Made by a program: the position numbers and the translations under genes
Source: Ptychodera flava
Taxonomy: Eukaryota; Hemichordata; Enteropneusta; Ptychoderidae
NCBI RefSeq assembly: GCF_041260155.1
Contig: NC_091928.1
Location: forward strand, 36,055,888 to 36,119,887
Direction: 5' to 3'
DNA length: 64,000 nucleotides
The notes under the pieces: model-generated
Database searches by the model: none
Told to the model about the DNA's origin: nothing
What the model saw: only the letters and a program-made list of their open reading frames with translations
Part shown: piece after piece, positions 23,097 through 35,361 of the stretch
Layout: the number at the start of each line of letters is the position of its first letter
How positions within the stretch are numbered: the first letter of the stretch is position 1

Positions 23097-23467
23097 GGTA
23101 GTTTGCGCCCCGAAAGTGAAAGCCTTAAAGTTTTGCCCAAAAGTTCGATTGCTCAAGGGATATTTCAACCAATAATTCTCTTTTAAAATCATGAACAAAA
23201 ATCGGGGGTAACTTTGAAAATTTTGGTAATAGAGAAACAAATTACCAACCATTTACCTGGTATTATGATATTCAAAATGGCCGCCATCCCTGCCTTAACT
23301 CTTTTAAGAAAAATTAAAAAAAATCGAGTTTCGGAAAACTAAGACGGTGAAATGTTTTCTTATACCAAGAGCTTTAAAATGAAGATCCACATTGGCACAA
23401 GTGGTAGGTCAGAAAAGAATTGTAAAAGTTTGAGAGTCCGAATATCTGTCTCCGAGGCGCGTTCTAC
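23097..23467. mobile_element. TTAA MITE (family 1) in copy A intron 10
   Basis: Starts after ccttaa (23091-23096) with ggtagtttgcgccccgaaag and ends cgaggcgcgttctacct. It sits at the position also occupied in copies B (truncated, 42988-43165) and C (63239-63585), so the insertion is older than the tandem duplications. Confidence 0.75.
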
Positions 23468-26400
23468 CTCAAGGTGACATGTTTGGTCGAATGTGTGCAC
23501 AGGAGCGAAGCAGGTAATTGTCATGTTATAAGCTTTTAGTTACTCTCAATTACTGCTTCAAGCAATATGCTCCCCAAAGCAGGAGGTTGTAACTGAAAAG
23601 ATTTACATATAGGAACGTTTGAACCATTCGCAAAGATATTAGGATAGGTTCCTCAGCCGTTGCCATCTATTCTCTTCTCTTGTCTAAAAGCCACTGCTAA
23701 ACAATCTTTCGTATTTGACATACTGGTCACTCATGATGACCGTAGTTTGGTTGTTCTCACTATGAAGGATGGAAATTTTACTTGGACTGATTTTCTCATT
23801 TTTGGCCAAAATATAGCTTTCTCCGCACAACTGGACTTACAACTTTGAAATTCAATATACAGCTGAGTCATTATAAAATTTGCAAAAGGTTGGCATATCT
23901 AATATGCTTAAAGAGATGACAAAATTAAGTTTTGTCAAAACTCTTCGCATAGTATTTGACGACAAACCGTAACATTCGACTGAATGGGGTTAAAGAAAGA
24001 CTGCGGTTTTTAACAGTCATATCGGTTTTCTTTTAATTTTGGATATTATTTTTTCAGCAAATCCTGAAAGCTGTATCGGTCCACAAGTCCATTGTTTTTA
24101 ACCACGAATAGCAATCAGAGGTCCTACTGCGCAATTGGGATCAGACACACAAGTGGGTGTATCTAAAATTTATCATTGTCTGACATTTAAATGCCCGCTA
24201 CACCCGATGTTCACTCTATTGCGGCATTATGTCTTCGAATGGTGTTCTCATAATCGAGATCGTGAAAACGTCTGCACAGGCTTGACTATTAGATTTCACA
24301 GTTAACATACAAGAAAAGTAATAAATTTTTGAAGTCCACACGTCTGTTCGTGAAATGCGTATTATTGTTTTACGGAACTCAATACCTTTCTGGGTCAGGC
24401 CAAATGGTCTCGTCCGCCGACACAACACCAAGGGCGTGTACTACTCCAGCCTAGACAGACAAGAGACACAAGTATACTGATTATCAAACCTCAATCTTAA
24501 GTCAAAGTATCAGTGTACACGCATATCTTTGCTGGAGTGTAGGTGCATGTTTTGTGTGTCTCATCATTCAGAATATAACCGCAAGGCCCTTAAGTGTGAT
24601 ATTACACATATTTGCACGGGAAACATGAGCAATAAATGTCACTATGTCAAAGTAAAAATCTTCTGGCTTAAATTTGCTGCATTGATTTCGTTCTGTAATG
24701 CTTACAAGAGGAATTTGACTAAAGTCTGCCTTTCTTCTCGAGACGAACCTTCAATAAAGAACAAGGCCAAACGTAACACAGAACTTTTCACTTATCGATA
24801 AAACTAAATTGTGCACGACACGTTGTAATGCTAAATTTGACTATGCATCATGTTACCCGTCTCGGCGATAAGAATTCGAGTAGAAGATTCTTTTAAGCGA
24901 CTTGGTCAGTATTTCAATATGAATTTGAAACGACTGCCCTCTACGTACAATCCTAAAGCACTTACTCCTTTTGGAATAGTGTAATCCAACACATTCATGT
25001 CCTCTTCGTTATTCACTCTCGCGGACATCGTCCCAAGAATAGAGCAGCGTATCGTTTCATCCATGACCCTTTTGAGGTACCTTTCAATAGAAAATTTTGC
25101 ATCTTTCACCATATTTATGAATTTTGTCTTCCAACACTACGAAAGAAAGTCACTTTACAAATCGGTAAATATTTGCCGATAGCTGTATTTTCTTCCTGAA
25201 AGTGTATAATGCAGACGTTATCATTTGAACGAGTTTGAAATGGCTCTATAGAAATCGATGCTCTCATTCAATCATGATGTTGGAAACAATATTTAGTAAA
25301 GTTTTGACAAGGAATGAAAGACTTTCTGACAAAAGACTGTAAGCTAGTGTGAATTACACTCATAGCACGCAAAAGAAATTGCCCTGAGTTAATCAGAGGT
25401 GAAGATGTCGTTTCAATGTGGCCAAGATAATTTTCTACTTGAACTTAAAGTTTCATTAGTGTGCAGGTACTCTAAGACCTCTAAAGGCGAGGCACGAAAC
25501 ATGTTATTTTGTCTTCAAGCACACCAAACAATATTTTTACAACAAGTTAAACTATAACTTTAGGATATTTAAACATTGATTAGTATCTTCAAAGTGACTG
25601 TTTTGCGTGTTTCATCCCAGGAGGACTACAGCGCTGGATGCATTATTTTGGCAGTAGAAATGTAAAGAACACACTAAGTATTGAAATTGTTGAAATCGTC
25701 TGTCTGAAACTCGCTTTAGTGTTTGTAAGTCCAGTAACAGATTCCCTACATAGCTGATATGTATCGAACAATAACTGCCTTAAAAGCACAAACGGTTAAA
25801 TACGTACCCTAACTGACTTTGATTTTGAAAATCAATATCTCGATCTTTCTCTAGGATTTCGATTATTTCTTCGTACACCTTATCCTGTATTTTCATGTCT
25901 CGTGCCATGAAGTAGATCGCCCATACCAGCACTAGGGGGAGAAAAGCAATAGACCTTTTCCCGGTTATCCCACAATGCACTGCAGAGGTTTTATCAAACA
26001 CCGTACTTACAACTCAAAACAATGAAAATACTGATATGGATTGTTATAGAAGAATTACGCAAATTTGCAATGTCAAATAATGCCCCGTGCATATTCTAAC
26101 CATCAGCAACGAAAATATAGGTCAGGGTGTAATCTGTCATAGAGTTCTATGAGTAACATACCCTGCGTGTACCCTACGGCTAAAAAGTTCTGTGAGTAAC
26201 GTACGCTTTGTATACCCTGGCGCGCACTGCATCATGGAACCGGTAAAAGAACTATTCCAACCTGCCATGTTAGTTCATAAGGCATGAATTTCTGATCAGT
26301 CACAACGTAAAATCTATACACCTATCCGATCGACACCGGCAGTCTTCCACTATTTTCTGTTTTGAACACAGGAATACAAAGATAATATATGATGACTGAT

Positions 26401-26647
26401 TCTTAAAGTGAAACACAAAATTAGTGTAGTCCAGAAACTTTGAAATGAACCAGCAATTTTGCTATAAGAGATATAAAACTTCGCAAAATACATCTTCTAT
26501 ATGTTTATATATGATCGCATGGCATTTTTCTCTGTTTGACGTCATCGTGTACGAGTGTTTTACGCGGAGCCGTACAACTTCGAGCAGAAGGCGAGATGTC
26601 TATGAAAATTTAATTGACACATAGAAGACGTACATGACTTCGTATAC

Positions 26648-26686
26648 TCATTCATTCGTTCATTCATTCATTCATTCATTCATTTT
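26648..26686. repeat. CATT tetranucleotide microsatellite
   Basis: Run of cattcattcatt in intron 7 of copy A. A matching shorter run is at 46342-46364 in the same intron of copy B. Confidence 0.85.
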
Positions 26687-28606
26687 GTATTTATTTACTG
26701 TTTTAAAGAACGCTGACTGATTAACTCGAGTGGACAATCTGTTTCTCGGCTCTCACAGTACAGTAAAATAATGGCATTTCAGAAAACTATGCTTCACGGT
26801 ATCTCTGAAAAGCTGTCTACCTGCGATAGTGAGAATTGAAGGCCACAGCAACAAGTATTTGATTGCGGATTTTTAAAAGTTATAATGGGAAATATTCATT
26901 CACTTACTGTATACAGTAGTATGGTAACCAGCGACGTAGAACAGGGAAGCGTCACTGAACAGTACTTCGTCAGTTTCACAAAAATCAATGAGCACATCAA
27001 GGAAGTTCCTGTCTTCCTCCCTCTCTGGAGGATTGTCACGTCGGTGTTGAATTGCTTCTTGTATCAGCCCACGCCAGGCATTCAAGGCTGAATTAAAGGG
27101 AACGTGAATCAGCGTAGCCTTTAGTGCTTCGCCGAGATGAACAAGACTGATGCAATTTCATTCACGTGTTGACTAAAAGACCACCTGTATAATTGGGGAC
27201 AGTGTGAAAACTCTCACCAGAGCAAACATACCTGCCCATGGAAAAATGCTGAATTGCGGACAAGAGGACAAAATGTATTCAATCATACAAAACACTACAA
27301 GTAGTTGAAGGGGCGAATCGAAAAAAGTAACCGAAGGTCATTATTGTAAGTATGGCCAACAATATCCATTTTCCTAAACTGCCCCTTGTGTTGCAGGTTG
27401 CATGGTCGATTGAGGGCATCGCGTTGAATTGTAAAGGAAAGCCAAATATTAGGATGCGTTTTGAAGTACTATGCTTCTTACAACGGCATTTTAAGGACAC
27501 GAAATGACATTAGATGCGATTATATTGTGCATTTCGTCAAAATATAATAAATGCGTTTTGCGACTTTAAATATATTTACTATTGTTATTATATTCTCTAT
27601 TATAGTGTTAATGTGCTCTCTCTTATAATGTGCTTAGAACCAAGAAAAGGCAACATACAAGCTTTGGCACCATAGTCATAGCACTCCACACAAAATTGGC
27701 GATATTAAGTATGAAATGAAACATACCAGCATTGAATTTTTCATCATTCGCAGAGCTAATGTCACCAATCTTCTGGTTCAGCGCCTCAAAAATCTAAAAA
27801 TAACCATAAAAGAGGATAAATTATATCTGCAAAATTTCAAATTATGATAATCCAAAGGCGGCACTAGATGATTTTATTGTGTGGATTGCGTACTAAAGTA
27901 CGCAGTCACATTAACAAAAAAGTTAAACGTGTTTGCCAATTATTCTGCCCACTATCTACATGCTCGAATGACTTGTCAAATTTTTTTGCCCTTAACGAAT
28001 CTGTTGATTAAGCATATCGTATACTTCAAGAATCCCGATTTTCCACTTCCATGGCACATTAAATCACGTTTCCACAGCTACATCTTCATACAGCATAATA
28101 TTGTAATTTTTCTTGCCCTCGATGATCGGCATCGCTAATCTTTTTCCCCGAAGTTCAGATGAATCACTGGCTCACAAAATGCACCAGGGATTATCTTGAT
28201 ATCCTTACTTAGGACGGCGAATATCTTCATATGTCTGCGTTTCGAGGCATTCAGTCGACTTGTGGTTGTAGTGACTTTACAACTTGTAATCACAAAAATG
28301 TGCCATTATTTATCATTAGGTCATAACATCGAGCGCTAGTAGGATTAGTGCGCTTACCGTTTCGTAATTGTGGTACAGTTCAGTGACTTTCTTTTCGTCT
28401 TCGAAGTAGACTCCGTAAAAAGCCCTTCCAAAGGCCTTGCTCACAAACAATGATATGCATTGCTGCAGCGCAATGTGTTCTTCGGGACGAACAGAAGACA
28501 GCTTCTCTGCTACGTCATTAGCCATCTTTAAAAAAAGTTTTTGTGACAATTCAATTATCAAGTAGTTCCATCGAAATATATCCTATAAGCTTACACGTCA
28601 TGTATT

Positions 28607-28944
28607 AGACTTGGTTCAAGTCGGTGAATTTAAAAAATAAATAATTTATAATAGTTTCTCTTGTGTCTCTCCTATTTCGTACAAACCAATCCGGAATTTG
28701 GCAGCTCACGCCAGGTTTTGCCAGCGATTGAATGCGTCACGTTTGAGTCTGCGCAGTAGTGAGTTAGTTTCTGCCGGGATACCGGGTGAAACTCCGCTGT
28801 GTAGCGTTCACTCCACTCATATCGCGTTCACCCCACTCATCGCGTCCACTCACGCGCGCGCGCGTTTCACATGAAAGCAGAATACAAATCATTGCGTTCA
28901 CTCCACTCAAACATTCACTAATCACAGACTTGAACCAAGTCTAG
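28607..28944. mobile_element. 338-bp hAT-like MITE in copy A intron 4
   Basis: Inverted ends tagacttggttcaagtc and gacttgaaccaagtctag, flanked by the 8-bp duplication tcatgtat (28599-28606, 28945-28952). Internal gcgttcactccactca repeats and an alternating cg run lie at 28795-28865. Copy B lacks it at the matching position (about 49945). The 8-bp duplication fits hAT elements. Confidence 0.75.
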
Positions 28945-29652
28945 TCATGTATATACACATTGATATAACATCTTTCGATCCAGTCACAAATTTAACATTA
29001 TAACACGCCACATGCTCGTTCGTGTCGCAATTCTTCAGAATACGCCACGTGACGAGAAAATAGATACAACTTGTCTCTAATGGTGACGTCAGGGGCATTT
29101 TTACAAAGACCGTTTCCGTTGGGAAGTAGTATTTTGAACAAGTGCCCGGACACGTGACCATACGGTTAGTGTCGTTTGCAACTTTGAAACACACTGGCGG
29201 GTGATTTGAGCATGATGAGCGCCCGGGATGCGAAATGAGTTTCTGACCAAACCGGCACAGCGTAAGACTTTGAAAACCTCATTGACAACGAATATTTCAA
29301 GTGCAACTAAGGACGTTATACGGTATGCTATGGTCAATTTCGCATCATTTTGTGAAGAAATTGACACCACTGTACCCGCTGTGGAGAATCGCCCAGTAAA
29401 CTTGTTTCATTGCCTATATACCAAACCATAAGCTTATACATAATGTAAAGAATACATAAAAGAGCATAAGCATGTGGTGTGTTATAAAACACCCATAACG
29501 TGGTCTTTCTTCGAGCTACAGCACCCGTTTATTACCCCTCGTGGTCTTGCGATAGCAGAAAGACATCGCTCTACCCCTCTACGGCCTCTGGGAATGTCGA
29601 TGCAATTCTCGTAACGCATGACCCTGAGGTAATAGAGCCGTCATGACCAGGT

Positions 29653-30039
29653 CATTCATTCAGTCCTCTTCGTCCCGGGTGGGACATAAGGCGATGACGA
29701 GTTGCCTCCACCTTTCTCTATCCTTGGCTGCATGTTGTGCCTCGCCCCAGGTCAGACCCATCTCCTTCAGCTCAGCCATCACCGTGCGGCGCCAGGTGGT
29801 TTTAGGCCGACCCTGCCTCTTCTCCAGGTGGAGTCCATCGTAAGGCAGTCTTTGGCACGCGATCTTGGGACATTCTGAGGACGTGACCAAGCCATCTAAG
29901 CCGGCGGCGCTGGATTTCAATCACCAGGCTCTCAGTCTTTGTCCTCTTGTAGAGTTCTTTGTTCGAGATCTTATTTGGCCAGAAGATGCGGCAGATCCGT
30001 CGCAGGCACCCATTGTGGAAGGTATTGATCTTGTTCATA
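29653..30039 (-). pseudogene. 5'-truncated non-LTR retrotransposon (RT C-terminal end)
   Basis: Minus-strand peptides RRRLRWLGHVLRMSQDRVPK and GRPKTTWRRTVMAELKEMG followed by DRERWRQLVIALCPTRDEED are the familiar C-terminal tail of a LINE reverse transcriptase protein. A frameshift lies near 29825. A 12-bp direct repeat tcatgaccaggt brackets it (29641-29652, 30040-30051). The 3' end carries a short catt-type tail (29653-29660), usual for RTE- and related LINEs. Clade not certain. Confidence 0.8.
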
Positions 30040-30119
30040 TCATGACCAGGTAATAGGAGTTAAATATGCAATAAGCCTAAGGTTTCAATTTTCTGACCCT
30101 CGATAATTAGACAAAATTC

Positions 30120-30360
30120 AGGTCTTTGGCTCACGTGTTCACGAATATTTGTAGATTGCGGCCTGTATATTTTATGCCGATTTTGCATAATCAATGATTG
30201 TAGAAATAAAGCGGATATACCATGAAAACGGCTGCACAAAACATGATGAGAATTGCTACAAATGTAGATTACACAAGGATTTATCAGCCGTGAAAGACAC
30301 TGCGGGGAAATGAAAGTTAATTGCTAATTTGTATATTTTGTGAATTTCCTAATTAGGGAT
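30120..30360. repeat. Dispersed ggctcacgtgtt repeat, partial copy
   Basis: Shares gaaaacggctgcacaaaac-like and ttgctaatttg / cctaattagggatata segments with 38640-39100. A ggctcgcgtgtt start at the same intron position in copy B (50048) suggests an insertion older than the duplication. Confidence 0.5.
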
Positions 30361-31305
30361 ATATTTCTGAATTGTAATCCTACAGAATTATGCAGCCAAT
30401 TTTCTTCCCATGTTCCAATATCATTTACTCAAATAGCGCAAGGCAGTTTCAGCATATTTAAATACTTGTACCCTAAAAAAGTGTGTGCTCATACTTGTGA
30501 CTATTACTCACTACTGGACTTGTGACTTGAAAGTGCATTTACAAACACATTGCCACACTTTAACCGCAGTTCATTGACAAAATCTATATTTGGCGGGGAC
30601 TATATCATTGAAAATGACTTGCTTTGTGTAATTCTATGCATTTGTTGATTTTATCTTGAATAATTAGGCAAGTGTGTAAGTTTTTATAACTCAGTATTCA
30701 AGCACGATCGCAAAAATTAAACATGTCTCATTAAGGGTCATAGTAGAATAATGGCTACCATCACCGCATCCTTCATAACATATTTCATAGCTCTCTTACC
30801 GCTTAAATATATTTGTAGTAATTCTGTAGGGCGTGATTTTGAAATGAAACATCATATATCTTCCGTCGGCTTCTGCCTTCATTACCGTTGGTAGTCTGGA
30901 GACTGTTATCACCAATAAGTGGCCTCAGGAACTCGAACAGTTCGACTGCAAGATGGTTAGATTAGTATATGGCAAGTAGCAATAACATACTTTGAAATTT
31001 CACGTGTCACGCCATAGTCTAGACTACTTTGCTGCCGGTGAAACAGATGGTGATACCGTACAAGTGCATATGTTGATAACATTCGCCGGTCAAGTGAGAC
31101 TGTAAAGAATGTAATATGTGAACTAAGTGGTTGTGTTTGTTATATTAGTTACTCTGACAAATAATGTGGATCGCAACTTAGTTCTTGCCCTTAACTTACG
31201 AGAAAGTATGACATCAAGAGACATACCTTCTTGAGAAATCTGTTTTGACGGTAAGGACACTTTATTCTGGGTTATTTATGCTGTTAATTTTCTCCTTACA
31301 TTTAA

Positions 31306-31654
31306 GGCAGTGTGCGCCCGGAAAGTGAAAGACTTGATCTTTTGCTCAAACTTTCCCCAAGGAATATTTCAACCATTATCTTTCAAAATCGAGAGTGAAA
31401 ATCGGCGGTCGCCAAGCAAATTTTCCTTCTAGAGAAACAAATGGCCCAATATCTAACGATATTTGAAATTGAAAATGGCTGCTATCCCTGTGTTAATTCT
31501 ATGCACAAAAATAAAATTTTCGATTTTCGAAAAACTAAGGCGGTGAAAAGTTTTTTTTATACCAAGAGCTTTAAAATGAGCCCCCAAGAGGTCGATCACG
31601 AAGAATTGTGAAAGTTTGTGAGTCCGAATATCTGTCCGCGAGGTGCATTCTACC
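31306..31654. mobile_element. TTAA MITE (family 1) in copy A intron 3
   Basis: Flanked by TTAA at 31302-31305 and 31655-31658. Ends ggcagtgtgcgcccgg and gaggtgcattctacc are imperfect inverses. No counterpart is seen in intron 3 of copy B. Confidence 0.8.
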
Positions 31655-33483
31655 TTAAGAAGAAGAAGTATCAAAACGATAACGGGGTATAACGTTGGAA
31701 CAAAAGGAACGAGGTCTCTCTTCACAGTTACAGGCAGAGTCACATTTAGATACGCTCTATGATTGCACTACAAAATTGTCAGCTACTTTGTGGTAAACTC
31801 ATAAAGAATCGAGTTAACAGTTATATTACCAATGTAAAATACGCTTACCTGGTCTATCAAAGATCTTCATGTGATCCTTCCAGGCTTGAGGTGACGCCAG
31901 ACTGACGTAATAATGCTTGCCATACCAAAATGACGCAACATGGCCATACTTGGCGTGTAACTTGAATAGAAAGTCAGCAAAACCACCTGCCTCCGTAATG
32001 TCTTGTAAATTGCCATCCCTAATTTTGATAAAGATATTAGTGTTTGACAGGTAACATGGTGATCATTTTTACGGAATACATAAATTTATTTTGTATTATG
32101 ACACGATGCAATTTGTTTCCAGGAAAGAGTTTTTTCCGCGATAAGTATAGGATAATTCGGAAAGATCGGAATCGGATTCAATTCTTCCCGCTCGAAGTAC
32201 AAATTTGATTTGACTGACATGATGCCAACGGCAAACGCTTTCGAACATCATCTACATCACCATCGAGTACACCTTGACACCACAGGAACCAACACTAGCA
32301 AAAATATGGCAATATTATTTGTAGTTATGGTTACATATTTCATGCAAGAAACAACTCTTCTCCAACTGTGATCTTCTTTCATCAAAAAGTTAACAAAGTA
32401 ATATAAGGTTATACACAGCACCCTTTGTAATAAAAATGTTCTGTATAGTTCGAAAAAAAATCACTCGCTGCCTCATTGCTTTCGGAGAAAAACCCGATGA
32501 ATAATTTATTTTGTCTGACCCTTTTTTGAAATTGGTAAAAGTTCGCTCCACTTGAGACTGTCCTGATGCTGAGCATTTCATAAACAAGTTATATCATTGC
32601 AATTCAAACCCTTGTCAAAGATCAGATTCTATTCTTTCCGATCCGAATGCACATTAAGTCGACTGCAATTACGTCTATAGAACACAATCATTTTCATCAT
32701 CTCAACTTGAAAAAGTGATCGATAAACCTACTCGGGGTGTCGTTTCTCCATTCCTGGTATTTTCCTCACTGATGTCAACTTTTCTTCTGCTTTTAAGACT
32801 TTAGCACCATCCTTGGAAATACATAAGTAAAGTATTAGCAGTTCTTTCTTTCCAAAACATAATAGATGAAGTGCTTTTACATTTGCGTCAATTCACTTGC
32901 CTACAATGGAAATCTGAAAGAACTGTCACATTAAAATATTTCCCCATCGATAGTGTTTGTTAGTTCATTACAAATAACTATTAATAATGTGGAAATTGGT
33001 ATTCTTAGGCAGTACTATATTCAAAAATGTGTGGAATTTCCCATCTACGGGTTGAGATCTCGAAGCTAGAGTTATTATTTTTGCCCTATTGCTTGTGAGT
33101 CTGTACCTGATATGGCGTCAACAAGTTCAGTTCACACATTTTGCTACCCTAAGTACATGTTACATGTCTAGGCTCCGTAATCAGGGACATAACCTATCAT
33201 CACTGAACTGTAAAGTTCAGACCAGTGCATGGCTGTGCTCATGAAATGTCTATAACACTAGGGAACATAAACACTGGCTGGTAATACAGATGCGGCTTCA
33301 ACGCTCATCTCTCGACCATTCTTTATAGTATAAATTTGTTTTTAACGCTCATCTCTCGAACCTTCTACAGACTAGCTACATTCCGCGAACTCATGAGTCT
33401 TTTGACATAAGTTTCATTCAGGCCGTATTGTTATAGTGTGTTAATAACCGGTGTTTTTGGTTATGATTATTCAATAGACAACT

Positions 33484-33699
33484 AACACGATTGGAACTAA
33501 TTTGGGATAATTGGATGGTGAAGTAATGTCGATCTAAGCTGCAAATGTAATCTCAGCAGATTCTGCTTTCCGTTTTTCATTACACACTTGTTTTTATGAG
33601 TAATTTGTATTGCAACATTCAACCATGTGGCACCTAACTCTTTTGAGAAATTTAAAAAATACCAAAATCCAATTATCCCAAATTAGTTCCAATCGTGTT
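33484..33699. mobile_element. aacacgattggaac MITE (family 3), copy 3, in copy A intron 1
   Basis: 216 bases with perfect ends aacacgattggaactaattt and aattagttccaatcgtgtt, flanked by the 4-bp duplication aact (33480-33483, 33700-33703). The matching site in copy B (about 55478-55495, caatagagaa then tataatagtc) is empty. Confidence 0.85.
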
Positions 33700-35361
33700 A
33701 ACTATAATAGTCAAAAACATCTGGGATTTGGATAGTGAACAGAAAATGAAAACTCAACGATATCTTGCAATCGGCAATGAAGATCATATGCTCTTGCGTT
33801 GTAGTTCCACCTTGGGTCTTCGATGGTTTATTTTCGGAGGTTATATTCAAGCTTAGTAAAGGTCGCAAAGAACTAATTTATTGAAATAACTCGAAAGTCG
33901 GATGAAGTTATACTGGCCACTGCAATAATGAAAATCGAATAGCAAAAAAAGAAAATCTCTACAGGGTCAGCAGTATGTATTGAAAGGTTCATTTGTTCTT
34001 TGACAGGCAAGAAAGGGTGCAAATCTACTCCCGGATCAAGCAAACAGTTGCCTTGGTTGCGGAAATCATGAATCATAAACAATTATAACCAGAACGTGTG
34101 CTCCTACTTAAACCATAGGTGCTCTCGATAACCTCTCGATAACCTCAGGAAACAACATGGCGTATATGCATACATAGTTTATTATCTTAGGGTGGTGTTG
34201 CACTTAACCAACACATCTTTTTTCAAAGCAATAATTTCCTATCAAAGATGAAATGAAAACCCCATCATTTTCTAAATGAAGAGAATCTTATCTTTAGTAT
34301 TGACACTATAATTTCCTCGATGAATGAAGGGGTACATATTTGCGGTCAAAAGCCCCACTTTTAACATTAATGATAAAGGTTAAGCAAAAAACTAGACACT
34401 ATATGAAATTTAATATCTTATTTGTTAAGGTATTGTTTTAGACAGCGTTCACAAATAACGGTGGGAGGGGGGGGGGCGGAGAGTGCGAGATTGAAACCTT
34501 ACTATATTTTTCAAAGTCCCCCCTTGATACTCTCAAATTTTTTCAAGCTCCCCAATTAAAGTATAGCAGCATATTTATTAGGTATGCACTCAAAGAAAAA
34601 CATAAACATGTATTTTGATGTACGGCTCGCAGATGTTCAACATTACTTGTTATTGGCAGTATGTAGAGTCATATGCCCGAGACAAATTCTTAAAGTGGTT
34701 CATTTTAAATGCATTAGTGGACTTTTGGATTTATCAGTCAAAGCCGTCTTAAGTTAATCCAACTCGATCTAGCCAGGCGAGTATGTACACTGCTTAAGAG
34801 CACACAAAGTGACAATCATGAATGACTATGCAACTTTGCATAAATTTACACTCCTTTTTAATACGACTGCTTTTCATGCTAGAAGGAAAACGAAATTAAT
34901 AAGCTCATCCTTGGTTAACAGAATAATGAAAATTGAGTGAATCTTTGCAAAAAAGAGACAGTGAGCAACATACGTCAATTCCCTAACTGTACAAGTTATT
35001 ATGAGTTTACATGTTGCTCTAGAACGTTAGAATTGGCGAGTGCTTAAAGGCCAGGAAACATTGCTACCTCATGCTAGCTATGAAGCTTATACGGGAGCTG
35101 AGCTATAACCATAGTCGCTTGTGGTTAGGTATACGTTGAACGCCCCTAGCAGTCGTAGGTGAAAATTCTATGACAGATTAAGACGTGTTCACCGTGTATC
35201 TAACCAAAAGCGACAGTGCCTGTAGCAGTTACTTACCTTCCTACACAGACTAAAAATTAACCTACCTTTGAAAATCGAGCTGTGAAGATTGGTCTTAGGT
35301 ATTGGTATAGAATCGAAATGACGACAAAAGCCACAGCGACTAAAACAGCCACATTCGCCAT

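Larger units (their letters stand above)
22760..35361 (-). pseudogene. CYP20-type cytochrome P450, copy A; probably inactivated by a stop in exon 4
   Basis: Eleven exons, 5' to 3' on the minus strand: 35266-35361, 32732-32811, 31849-32018, 30800-30945, 28358-28525, 27727-27793, 26908-27087, 25808-25931, 24966-25080, 24386-24450, 22760-23012. All have GT-AG boundaries and consistent phase. The product starts MANVAVLVAVAFVVIS (membrane anchor), then [23 protein letters not shown] (I helix), ETIR (K helix), FDPDRF and heme loop FAGKRTCPG. The order and motifs match CYP20A1. Codon 163, at the end of exon 4, is TAA where copy B has AAA, so the protein would stop at 162 of 487 residues. All other exons are open. 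The Arg after the exon 8-9 junction (LRYLKR in B) is Gly here. P450s are heme monooxygenases of the endoplasmic reticulum; CYP20 substrates are unknown to me. Confidence 0.75.

Noticed and set aside
27080..27180. Apparent frameshift and stop in exon 7 of CYP20 copy A relative to B
   Set aside because: The open frame upstream of GCCTTGAAT in B is intron. Both copies have a pyrimidine-rich acceptor ending ttcag directly before CCTTGAAT (exon start 27087 in A, 48109 in B), and only that start keeps the phase from exon 6. The indel is intronic.
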